Shown here: one piece after another, positions 1 to 5,711 of the stretch
How the letters are laid out: the number at the start of each line of letters is the position of its first letter
Position numbering within the stretch: position 1 is the first letter of the stretch
Source: Pseudomonadota bacterium
GTDB lineage: Bacteria; Pseudomonadota; Gammaproteobacteria; Burkholderiales; SG8-39
Direction: 5' to 3'
Assembly (NCBI GenBank): GCA_021847125.1
Contig: JAJZUK010000030.1
Location: 1-8,401, forward strand
Length of the DNA stretch: 8,401 bases
Notes under the pieces: generated by a model
What the model was told of the DNA's origin: nothing
Seen by the model: only the letters and a program-made list of their open reading frames with translations
Databases searched by the model: none
Made by a program: the position numbers and the translations under genes

Positions 1-1053
1 GCCGGTCTTGTCCGAGCACACCACGGTAGCGCAGCCCAGCGTTTCCACTGCGGGGAGTTTGCGGATCAGCGCATGGTGTTTGATCATGCGCTGCATCCCG
101 AGGGCGAGGCAAATGGTCACGATCGCTGGCAGTCCTTCCGGCACCGCGGCGATGGCGAGGCTCACCGCAGTCATGAACAGGTTGACGATGTCCTTCTTCT
201 CCTCCTGCAGATAGTCGAAGAAACCGCCGTTCAGGGCATCGGCGAGGTGCGTGTCGCGGAACAGGCCGTAGACGAATACCAGCGCGCAGATCGCAAGGCA
301 GGCGGTTCCGAGCACTTTTCCCAGGTGTTCGAGTTTCTTCTGCAGCGGTGTGTCCTCGGCCTCGAACGACTGGATCATCTCGGCGATGAGGCCGATCTGC
401 GTGTTCATGCCCGTGCCGGTCACCAGCCCCTTGCCGCGTCCGTAGGTGATCAGCGTGCCCATGAACGCCGTATTCCTGCGGTCGCCCAGCGGAATTTCCT
501 TGTCCAGGACCACGCCCGCGTTCTTCTCCACCGGCACCGATTCGCCCGTCAGCGAGGCCTCCTCGATCTTGAGGTTGATGCTCTCGACCAGACGCAGATC
601 GGCGGGAACATAGTTTCCGGCTTCGAGCAGCACGATGTCGCCGGCTACGATGTCACGGCCCGGGATCGTGAGCTGCTGGCCGTCGCGGATGACCTGAGCA
701 TTGGGCGCGGACATTTTCTTCAGCGCCGCGAGGGCCTGTTCCGCCTTCGATTCCTGGATCACGCCGACCACCGCGTTCAGCACCACGATGAACATGATGG
801 CAATGGAATCGACGTACTCGCCCAGCGCCAGGGAGACCAGCGCCGCGACGATCAGTATGATCACGAGGTAATTGTTGAACTGATCCCACAGCAGCGCAAG
901 GAATCCGGGCCGCGGCCGCTCGCTCAGCTCGTTGGCGCCGAATTGCGCCAGTCGCTCGCCGGCCTCCTGCCCGCTCAGGCCGCGCTCGAGGTGGGTCTGC
1001 AGGCCGCTGACGATGTCGTCGATCGGCTTGCCGTGGGCTTCTCTATCTTGCAT
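1..1053 (-). CDS. P2A-type cation-transporting ATPase (SERCA/PMR1-like), N-terminal part, truncated by window edge
   Basis: Inner-membrane ATP-driven pump that moves Ca2+ or Mn2+ out of the cytoplasm; which ion cannot be settled here. The visible 351 residues hold an N-terminal cation-ATPase domain (about 10-55), membrane helices M1/M2 (about 61-100), an actuator domain with the TGES dephosphorylation loop at 169-172, helices M3 and M4 (about 245-265 and 291-319) with the PEGLP ion-site motif at 305-309, and the start of the P domain, ending exactly in SDKTG with the phosphorylated Asp at 348. The rest of the P, N and C-terminal membrane domains lies beyond base 1. The ATG at 1053 is preceded by AAGGAGG (1059-1065 on the complement) at 5 nt. 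The run from PEGLP through DKTG is close to SERCA, so the P2A assignment is firm. The gene is divergent from a manganese riboswitch and LysR gene, which favours Mn2+/Ca2+ as substrate (inference). No convincing promoter of its own was found in the 200 bases upstream. Confidence 0.96.
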   Translation of the reverse strand, partial: MQDREAHGKPIDDIVSGLQTHLERGLSGQEAGERLAQFGANELSERPRPGFLALLWDQFNNYLVIILIVAALVSLALGEYVDSIAIMFIVVLNAVVGVIQESKAEQALAALKKMSAPNAQVIRDGQQLTIPGRDIVAGDIVLLEAGNYVPADLRLVESINLKIEEASLTGESVPVEKNAGVVLDKEIPLGDRRNTAFMGTLITYGRGKGLVTGTGMNTQIGLIAEMIQSFEAEDTPLQKKLEHLGKVLGTACLAICALVFVYGLFRDTHLADALNGGFFDYLQEEKKDIVNLFMTAVSLAIAAVPEGLPAIVTICLALGMQRMIKHHALIRKLPAVETLGCATVVCSDKTG

Positions 1054-1219
1054 GACGGCCTCCTTATGCTTCGCTGGTGTGGCGGCGCACAATTGCCGCC
1101 CTCTCGTAGTTCTCTGGTCCAATTCAAGTATGGATGCCCTGCCGCGGAAGAAAATTTGAAGTTTGTGATGCCTGCCATTACAAAAGGCCCAGGCTGCCGC
1201 CGAAGTAGCAATGGCTGGC

Positions 1220-1234
1220 ATTACGATTCGTAAT
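1220..1234. promoter_or_regulatory. Perfect 7-1-7 palindrome, candidate LysR-box operator
   Basis: ATTACGA-T-TCGTAAT is a perfect inverted repeat around one central base. It contains TTA-N7-TAA and so the T-N11-A core known from LysR-type binding sites. It ends 22 bases before the -35 box of the riboswitch promoter and lies between the divergent ATPase and LysR genes. That is where LysR regulators usually bind to control themselves and a divergent target. A related GCCATTAC at 1174-1181 repeats as GGCATTAC at 1217-1224, 43 bases apart. Binding is inferred from symmetry and position only. Confidence 0.45.
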
Positions 1235-1256
1235 CGAATTTGGGCGCAACCAGCCC

Positions 1257-1285
1257 TTGATGGGGGCGGACGGCTCTGCTATAAA
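1257..1285 (+). promoter_or_regulatory. Sigma-70 promoter for the riboswitch-LysR transcript
   Basis: The -35 box TTGATG (1257-1262) and the -10 box TATAAA (1280-1285) are separated by 17 bases, the optimal spacing. Transcription would begin near 1292, about 30 bases before the aptamer. A 6-bp hairpin with a GGGA tetraloop (1298-1313) then forms at the 5' end of the RNA. The next gene on this strand is the LysR regulator, giving a leader of about 240 nt. Confidence 0.75.
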
Positions 1286-1321
1286 CAAATTGCGTGTCCC
1301 GGCGGGAGCCGGGCGCCCCTC

Positions 1322-1429
1322 CAAAGGGGAGTAGCTTCGACAGCGGCTGGCTGTTGTGGCGCGGTCGTCAATACGGGCCTTCGGCTCCGGTCGCGCCAGC
1401 ATCGTAGCAACGTGCAAGCGAGACCTTTG
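1322..1429 (+). promoter_or_regulatory. yybP-ykoY manganese riboswitch aptamer
   Basis: The region carries the two hallmark blocks of this Mn2+-sensing class: CAAAGGGGAGTAGC (1322-1335) at the 5' side and GCGAGACCTTTG (1418-1429) at the 3' side. P1 pairs 1322-1327 with 1424-1429. P2 pairs 1338-1344 with 1350-1356. The perfect 7-bp P3 pairs 1357-1363 with 1392-1398. The internal GTCGTCAATACGG stretch (1365-1377) fits the second conserved metal-binding loop that docks on the GGGGAGUAGC loop. Members bind Mn2+ between two docked loops and usually switch on metal-export genes. Orientation is unambiguous: it reads toward the LysR gene at 1534, not toward the ATPase. The CCCCT just before it (1316-1320) could also pair with AGGGG (1325-1329), an alternative fold. 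Confidence 0.93.
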
Positions 1430-1450
1430 CCCATAGGGTGAAGGTTTGTT
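1421..1450 (+). terminator. Riboswitch expression platform: terminator-like hairpin competing with P1
   Basis: CCTTTGCCC (1424-1432) can pair with GGGTGAAGG (1436-1444), nine pairs including two G-U, around an ATA loop; three more pairs (1421-1423 with 1445-1447) can extend it. It is followed by TTTGTT. The 5' arm is also the 3' strand of aptamer P1, so P1 and this hairpin exclude each other. In the established mechanism of the class, Mn2+ stabilises P1 and prevents termination, so the predicted logic is ON with Mn2+. The U-tract is short and interrupted, so strength is uncertain. Confidence 0.6.
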
Positions 1451-1456
1451 AACCAA

Positions 1457-1484
1457 GCGGCCTTCATCCTGAGGTGAAGGCCGC
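1457..1484 (+). other. Second leader hairpin, perfect 10-bp stem
   Basis: GCGGCCTTCA (1457-1466) and TGAAGGCCGC (1475-1484) form a perfect stem around an 8-nt loop. Part of its 5' arm (1461-1469) can instead pair with 1436-1444, the 3' arm of the preceding terminator-like hairpin, with one G-U. The leader can therefore fold in mutually exclusive ways. No T-tract follows, so it may be an antiterminator partner or an RNA-stabilising element rather than a terminator. The LysR Shine-Dalgarno site at 1521 lies outside it. Confidence 0.55.
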
Positions 1485-1533
1485 TGTGCGTTTACGGCAC
1501 GGCGGTATGGCCATCGAACCAGGAGGAACCGCC

Positions 1534-2487
1534 ATGCTGCAAACGAATATCCGCCGCTATCTCAAACACGGGATGCTGCCCCAGCTGCGCGTTTTCGAGG
1601 CAAGCGCGCGCCTCGGCAACTTCAGCCGCGCAGCGCAGGAACTGCATATGGCCCAGCCTACGGCTTCGGTGCAGATCAAGAAACTCACCGAGACCGTGGG
1701 CCTGCCCCTGTTCGAACAGATAGGCAGGCGCGTGTACCTCACCGACGCGGGTCAGCAGCTGTACGCCGGCTGCCATGAGATCTTCCGCGCCTTGTCGACC
1801 TTGGAACAGACTCTGGACAGTCTGCGCGCAGTGGAAAACGGGCGCCTGCGGCTCGCCGCGTGCACCACCGGCAAGTATTTCGCCCCGCGCCTGCTCGGCG
1901 CCTTTATTCAGCGCTATCCGGGCGTGCAGGCGGCGCTGGCCATTCACAGCCGCAACACGCTGCTCGACCGGCTCGCGCACAACGAGGACGACCTGTACAT
2001 CTTCGCCTCGCCGCTGGAGCGGGAGGACGTCGTGACCCAGGCGCTGCTGCCCAACCCGCTGGTGGTGTTTGCGCGCGACGATCACGCGCTCGCCCACACG
2101 CGCCGCATCGGCTTCGAGCGCCTCGCCGCCGAGCCGTTTCTCATGCGCGAGGCGGGATCCGGTACACGCTTGCTCGCCGCGCAGCTGTTCGAGCGGCATG
2201 GACTCACCCCGAAGATCAAGCTCGAGCTGAGCGACGATGAAGCGGTCAAGGAAGCGATCCTGGCCGGCCTGGGTGTCGCCATCATGTCGCGCTACACGCT
2301 CGGCCTGGAATCCGAGGTGTCGCGCCTGATCTGTCTCGACGTGGAAGGCTTTCCTCTGGAGAACCACTGGTACCTTGCCTACCCGGTGGGCAAGCAACTA
2401 TCGGCAATCTCCCGCGCGTTCCTGGATTTTTCCCGCATCGAGGCCAAGGCACTGGTGCAAGACAGCATCGCGCCTGGCCGCCAATAG
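1534..2487 (+). CDS. LysR-type transcriptional regulator, CbbR-like
   Basis: Cytoplasmic DNA-binding regulator of 317 residues, a normal length for the family. The winged helix-turn-helix spans about residues 15-75, with the family pattern LRVFEASARLGNFSRAAQEL followed by QPTASVQIKKLE-like and LF-x6-R-x-YLTDAG elements. A linker helix (about 76-100) leads into the effector domain (about 103-305), where REAGSGTR (205-212) resembles the ligand-loop region of CbbR and CysB-type members. The start is set at ATG 1534 because AGGAGG lies at 1521-1526, 7 bases upstream; an in-frame GTG at 1474 lies inside a stable hairpin with no spaced ribosome site. The gene is preceded by a Mn2+ riboswitch and its own promoter and is divergent from a P-type cation ATPase. 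Its regulon is unknown: no carbon-fixation genes are in view, so CbbR function is not implied. Control of the ATPase is inference from position. Confidence 0.95.
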   Translation: MLQTNIRRYLKHGMLPQLRVFEASARLGNFSRAAQELHMAQPTASVQIKKLTETVGLPLFEQIGRRVYLTDAGQQLYAGCHEIFRALSTLEQTLDSLRAVENGRLRLAACTTGKYFAPRLLGAFIQRYPGVQAALAIHSRNTLLDRLAHNEDDLYIFASPLEREDVVTQALLPNPLVVFARDDHALAHTRRIGFERLAAEPFLMREAGSGTRLLAAQLFERHGLTPKIKLELSDDEAVKEAILAGLGVAIMSRYTLGLESEVSRLICLDVEGFPLENHWYLAYPVGKQLSAISRAFLDFSRIEAKALVQDSIAPGRQ

Positions 2488-2530
2488 AACCCCCCCCCCG
2501 GATCCAGCCGGAAATTCACCGCACGCTTGC

Positions 2531-2590
2531 CGCAGCGCTTGCCCGATCGCCAACGCTGCGCGCGCTCGCGCTAGGGGCGGGTCGCGAGCG
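2531..2590. terminator. Candidate hairpins between two convergent genes
   Basis: Two inverted repeats lie between the LysR stop (2487) and the end of the phosphatase gene. CGCAGCG (2531-2537) pairs with CGCTGCG (2554-2560), and CGCTCGCG (2563-2570) pairs with CGCGAGCG (2583-2590); the second straddles the phosphatase stop codon. Neither is followed by a T-tract on either strand, so their termination role is only suggested by convergence. Confidence 0.25.
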
Positions 2591-3389
2591 CCTGCGCCTC
2601 CGCCGCGCAATTCAGAGCGGACTTGAGGCCCGCAGCGCGCGCATGCTCGATTTCCTTGCGCGCGCCCGCCATTTGGGCTGCGAACACCGGATTCGCGTGC
2701 AGGCGGCTCACCACCGAGGCGCCGACCACGCGTCCTGCTTCGACGTCGCTCGCCCAATGCACGCCGCAGACGACGCGGCTTTGTCCGAATGCGAGTCCGC
2801 GCGCGAGGACGGCATTGGCGCGTTCGGGCGCGATTTCGGCAAGCGTCAACGCCCAGGCCCAGCCGATCGAGGAATGCCCCGAAGGATAGGAGTCGTCTTT
2901 GAGCTTCTCCTGCGGCGTGCAGCTCGCCTCCCCGTGCGCGAAGTACGGCCGCCGGCGCTTGTAGTAGTCCTTGGCTGCGTCATTCGCGCGGCTCGCGTCG
3001 GCGCGCACGCGGCGCAGCAGCATGTTCAGGTGCGGCGTGGCTGCCTCGGAAATGGTCAGGTCGAGCGCGCAGGAGAAGATCTCGGTGGCTTGCGGGAACG
3101 CAAGGTTCGCGTCCCGCGTCGCCAGTACCCAGCGCGGCGTGTCGCGCAGCTTGCGCGTAACTCGATATGTTTCCTCGTCGGCCGCGAGCGCGGCGGAACC
3201 GGTCGCGGGCGGCGGCGGCAACAGCGACTTGCTGTCCGGCAGTTCCCCCGGCTGCAGGTAGCCGACCACATAGCCTGGACGCACTTGCGGCAGATCGGCC
3301 GGAGAGGTGGGCGCCACCACGCTGGCACAAGCCGCTGCCAGCGCGGCGAGCACCAGCAGCGCCGGGGTCCTTAGACTCTGCATGAACAT
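2571..3389 (-). CDS. Exported class A nonspecific acid phosphatase (PAP2 superfamily)
   Basis: Periplasmic or lipid-anchored phosphatase hydrolysing phosphomonoesters through a phosphohistidine intermediate. The 272 residues hold the complete tripartite signature: K140-x6-R147-P148, P169-S-G-H172, and S204-R205-x5-H211-x3-D215, so the active site looks intact. The N-terminus is a hydrophobic signal (about 6-20) ending in Ala-Ala-Ala-Cys21. This could be a lipobox, although Ala rather than Leu at -3 is atypical, so ordinary signal-peptidase cleavage is also possible. A proline-rich linker (about 25-62) precedes the catalytic domain. ATG 3389 was preferred over Met3 because AAAGGAG lies 7 nt upstream (complement of 3397-3403). 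Class A members are usually about 230-250 residues; the extra length is mostly the N-terminal linker. It is a single gene, convergent with LysR and divergent from aspD. The natural substrate cannot be read from the sequence. Confidence 0.93.
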   Translation of the reverse strand: MFMQSLRTPALLVLAALAAACASVVAPTSPADLPQVRPGYVVGYLQPGELPDSKSLLPPPPATGSAALAADEETYRVTRKLRDTPRWVLATRDANLAFPQATEIFSCALDLTISEAATPHLNMLLRRVRADASRANDAAKDYYKRRRPYFAHGEASCTPQEKLKDDSYPSGHSSIGWAWALTLAEIAPERANAVLARGLAFGQSRVVCGVHWASDVEAGRVVGASVVSRLHANPVFAAQMAGARKEIEHARAAGLKSALNCAAEAQALATRP

Positions 3390-3587
3390 GCTTGCACTCC
3401 TTTCTGCGCCATGACAAGAGCGAAGGTGCGCGCCGTCGAGCTCGCCGTCAATAAGTCCGGGCCGGAAAATTGCGTGCTGTATTGATCAATCGCAAACGCG
3501 CCTAGCGCCGGCTTGCGAAGCTAATCGGGCATACGCTCGTCAGCGCTTTATGTTTCAGCCTGTGCGGCGCCGCAGAGGGAGAACTCG
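3390..3587. promoter_or_regulatory. Divergent intergenic region with a 10-bp palindrome
   Basis: This 198-base region must hold promoters for the phosphatase (minus) and aspD (plus). I find no pair of -35/-10 boxes that I trust on either strand. The clearest element is the perfect palindrome ATTGATCAAT at 3481-3490, near the middle and in an AT-rich patch, which may be an operator. The ribosome sites are clear at both ends: complement of 3397-3403 for the phosphatase and GGGAG at 3577-3581 for aspD. Confidence 0.35.
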
Positions 3588-5201
3588 ATGCAACGGAGCG
3601 AAGAGCGGCGTTATGAGGGCCTCAGCCCGTTCGAGCTCAAGAACAAGCTGGTCGAACTCGCCAAGCACCGCGGCGAGCGCATGATGCTCAATGCCGGGCG
3701 CGGCAACCCGAACTGGCTTGCGCTCGAGCCGCGCGCGGCATTCTTTCAGCTGGGCAAATTCGCCCTGGCGGAGTCGCAGCGCGTGGCCCTCGCTCCAGGC
3801 TTCGGCGGCCTGCCGAAAAAGCGCGGTATCGCCGCCCGTCTGCGCGCTTTCCTCGCCGCGCGCCCGGACGCATGCGGCAACGCGCTGCTTGCGCGCGGCA
3901 TCGATTACGCCTGCGGCACTTACGGTTTCGACGCGGATCTGCTCGTGGGCGAATGGGCGGACGGCGTGCTCGGCGACCACTATCCGTTGCCGGTGCGTAT
4001 GCTCGCGCACGCGGAACAGCTGGTACGCGCGCATCTCGTCGCCGAGCTTTTTTGCGGAGATGCGGCAAGCGGCCACTTTGATCTGTTCGCGGTGGAGGGC
4101 GCAAGCGCCGGCATCACCTATGCATTCCAATCGCTGCTGCAATCGCAGCTGCTCGCGCCGGGCGATCGTATCGCGCTCGGCGTGCCGATCTTCACGCCCT
4201 ACCTCGAACTGCCGCGGCTCGCCGAATACCGCTTCGAACTCGTGGAAATCGCGCAGGACGAGACCGCGCTGTGGCGCTATCCGGCGGCGCAGCTGGACAA
4301 GCTGCGCGACCCGAAAGTGAAGGCTTTCCTGGTCGTAAACCCGTCGAACCCCACAGCCATGGCCGTCGATGCAGCTGCGGCCGCGTACATCGGCAAGCTC
4401 GTGCGGGCGCGGCCGGAACTAATTCTGATCACGGACGACGTCTACGCGCCGTTTATCGAGGGCTTTCGCTCGCTCGCGGCGGTCGCGCCCGCGAATACGA
4501 TTTTGCTCTATTCGTTCTCGAAGTACTGGGGCGCGACCGGCCTGCGGCTGGGCGTGGTCGGCCTGCATGCGTCGAACGCGCTCGATGCGCGCATCGCAGC
4601 AATGCCTGCCGAAGCGCAAGCAAGCGCGCGTTCGCGCTACCACGCCGTTTCGGCCGAACCCGAACGCATGAAGCTCATCGACAGGATGGTGGCCGACAGC
4701 CGTGCCATCGGCCTGAACCACACCGCCGGCCTGTCCGCCCCGCAGCAGGTACAGATGGCGCTGTTCGCACTCGACGGACTGCTCGACGCGGTCGGCGTGC
4801 GCAAGCGGACGGCGCACGCACTCGTGCGCGCGCGCTTCGAGCAGCTGTACCGCGGCGCAGCGCTCGACGCGCCCAGCGATCCGCTGCTGACCGGCTACTA
4901 CGCCACGCTCGACGTGCCCGCGCTCGCGCGTGCGCGCTACGGCGATGCGTTCGCGCAATGGCTTACGGCGAGTTTCGAACCCATAGACTTCGTCGTGCGC
5001 CTGGCCGAGGAGCGCGGTGTGGTGCTCATGGACGGCGGCGGCTTCGATGCGCCGAAGATGTCGGTGCGGGTTTCGCTCGCGAATCTGCCGGACGACGCCT
5101 ACGAGCCGATAGGCCGCGCGATCGCCGGTCTGCTCGCCGACTATCACGCCCAATGGTGCGCGCATGGTCTACCGCGTCCGCGCGGGCGCGACGAAGGCTG
5201 A
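3588..5201 (+). CDS. aspD: L-aspartate beta-decarboxylase (aspartate 4-decarboxylase), PLP-dependent
   Basis: Cytoplasmic enzyme (EC 4.1.1.12) converting L-aspartate to L-alanine and CO2, with side aspartate aminotransferase activity; known members form large oligomers. The 537 residues match the family length and are well above ordinary fold-type I aminotransferases. Visible landmarks are the family-specific NAGRGNPNW (35-43), NPSNPT (251-256) with the pyridoxal-contacting Asn, D283/D284 and Y286 in ITDDVYAPF, the Schiff-base lysine K312 in YSFSKYWGATGLRLG, and a C-terminal R494 in SVRVSLANL that should hold the substrate alpha-carboxylate. The ATG at 3588 has GGGAG 6 nt upstream. In several bacteria this enzyme is partnered with the aspartate:alanine antiporter AspT, giving a proton-motive cycle; no aspT is in this window, so here it may simply serve aspartate/alanine metabolism. 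An open frame overlapping its 3' half from 4271 is a shadow. Confidence 0.95.
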   Translation: MQRSEERRYEGLSPFELKNKLVELAKHRGERMMLNAGRGNPNWLALEPRAAFFQLGKFALAESQRVALAPGFGGLPKKRGIAARLRAFLAARPDACGNALLARGIDYACGTYGFDADLLVGEWADGVLGDHYPLPVRMLAHAEQLVRAHLVAELFCGDAASGHFDLFAVEGASAGITYAFQSLLQSQLLAPGDRIALGVPIFTPYLELPRLAEYRFELVEIAQDETALWRYPAAQLDKLRDPKVKAFLVVNPSNPTAMAVDAAAAAYIGKLVRARPELILITDDVYAPFIEGFRSLAAVAPANTILLYSFSKYWGATGLRLGVVGLHASNALDARIAAMPAEAQASARSRYHAVSAEPERMKLIDRMVADSRAIGLNHTAGLSAPQQVQMALFALDGLLDAVGVRKRTAHALVRARFEQLYRGAALDAPSDPLLTGYYATLDVPALARARYGDAFAQWLTASFEPIDFVVRLAEERGVVLMDGGGFDAPKMSVRVSLANLPDDAYEPIGRAIAGLLADYHAQWCAHGLPRPRGRDEG

Positions 5202-5210
5202 CGACGATCA

Positions 5211-5228
5211 GGCGGCCAGACTGCCGCC
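5211..5228 (+). terminator. Hairpin after aspD, possible weak terminator
   Basis: GGCGGC (5211-5216) and GCCGCC (5223-5228) pair around a 6-nt loop, starting 10 bases after the aspD stop codon. There is no T-tract after it, so it would be weak or Rho-assisted. It would separate aspD from the Fur-controlled promoter downstream. Confidence 0.35.
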
Positions 5229-5291
5229 ATGCGCCATTCTGCATTCGACGACACTTGCCCCGAGGCGAGGCCTCCTGCGTGGAAAAATCTG

Positions 5292-5320
5292 TTGACAATA
5301 CAAATGAGAATCGTTATTAT
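5292..5320 (+). promoter_or_regulatory. Strong sigma-70 promoter of the cupredoxin operon
   Basis: A perfect -35 TTGACA (5292-5297) and a -10 TATTAT (5315-5320, 5 of 6 consensus) are spaced by 17 bases. The expected start near 5327 leaves a leader of only about 12 nt, beginning close to the AAAGGAG ribosome site (5327-5333). Confidence 0.85.
5300..5318. promoter_or_regulatory. Fur box overlapping the promoter
   Basis: The 19 bases match the classical Fur consensus (GATAATGATAATCATTATC) at 13 positions, with the core AATGA and AATC-TTAT preserved. The box fills the spacer and runs into the -10 hexamer, so Fe2+-loaded Fur would block polymerase. This predicts repression when iron is plentiful and expression under iron limitation. 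It is the only such site I see in the window. Confidence 0.8.
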
Positions 5321-5338
5321 TATGGCAAAGGAGCTGCC

Positions 5339-5665
5339 ATGAATAAACTTTTCCACATTCTTTCAGTACTTTGCCTGCTTCCCCTGCCCGCGATGGCGGA
5401 CTACCCGGAGTTCGCCCTGGTCATACGCGACCACCGCTTCGAGCCGGCAGAAATCCGCGTTCCCGCCGGCCAGAAGATCAAGCTGGTAGTGCACAACCAG
5501 GACAGCAGCCCGGAGGAATTCGAAAGCTATGAACTCAAGCGGGAGAAGATCATTGCGCCGGGCAGCAAAGCCCAGATATTCGTCGGCCCGCTGAGTCCCG
5601 GCCGCTACCCCTTCTTCGGCGATTTCCACGAAAAAACGGCGCGCGGCGTCATCATCGCCGAGTAA
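5339..5665 (+). CDS. Periplasmic cupredoxin-fold protein, FtrB-like, Fur-regulated
   Basis: Small secreted protein of 108 residues. A signal peptide (1-20, cleavage after Ala-Met-Ala) is followed by one cupredoxin-like domain: F34-E-P-A-E-I-x-V-P-A-G44, a VVHN strand (50-53), an acidic EEFES stretch (59-63), APGS (73-76), and the C-terminal PGRYPFFGDFHEKTARG (87-103). The mature part has no Cys and no Met, so a type 1 blue-copper site (His2-Cys-Met) cannot form. Any metal would be bound by His, Glu or Asp, such as H52, E60, E69 or H97. Domains of this type accompany ferrous-iron permeases of the FtrABCD kind, where the cupredoxin is thought to help oxidise or pass on iron. The Fur box and strong promoter directly upstream support a role in iron acquisition (inference). 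AAAGGAG lies 5 nt before the ATG. The next gene begins 46 bases downstream and probably shares the transcript. Confidence 0.88.
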   Translation: MNKLFHILSVLCLLPLPAMADYPEFALVIRDHRFEPAEIRVPAGQKIKLVVHNQDSSPEEFESYELKREKIIAPGSKAQIFVGPLSPGRYPFFGDFHEKTARGVIIAE

Positions 5666-5711
5666 ATGGCATGCGGCCGCTCGCTACTGCGATTAACTGA
5701 AAGGAAGACCC

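Noticed and set aside
1054..1219. Promoter for the ATPase on the minus strand
   Set aside because: CATACT-like and TTGAAT-like hexamers exist, but no pair has both good sequence and spacing, so none is annotated.
73..1233. 386-codon plus-strand open frame
   Set aside because: It is antisense to the P-type ATPase, whose minus-strand reading shows TGES, PEGLP and DKTG in order. The plus-strand translation has no recognisable domain.
1474..1533. Upstream GTG start for the LysR gene, adding 20 residues
   Set aside because: The GTG lies in the 3' part of a stable hairpin with no properly spaced ribosome site. The ATG at 1534 has AGGAGG 7 bases upstream, and the helix-turn-helix begins soon after it.
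1492..2397. 301-codon minus-strand open frame
   Set aside because: Shadow of the LysR gene; the plus strand has a full-length family match and a ribosome site.
2643..3374. 243-codon plus-strand open frame
   Set aside because: Antisense to the acid phosphatase, which has a complete three-part catalytic signature on the minus strand.
4271..5338. Long plus-strand frame fused upstream of the cupredoxin
   Set aside because: It overlaps aspD in another frame and has arginine-rich low-complexity translation. The cupredoxin has its own promoter, ribosome site and signal peptide starting at 5339.
5229..5342. 37-residue open frame whose TGA overlaps the cupredoxin ATG
   Set aside because: It has no ribosome site, and a strong promoter with Fur box lies inside it, which explains the sequence better than coding.
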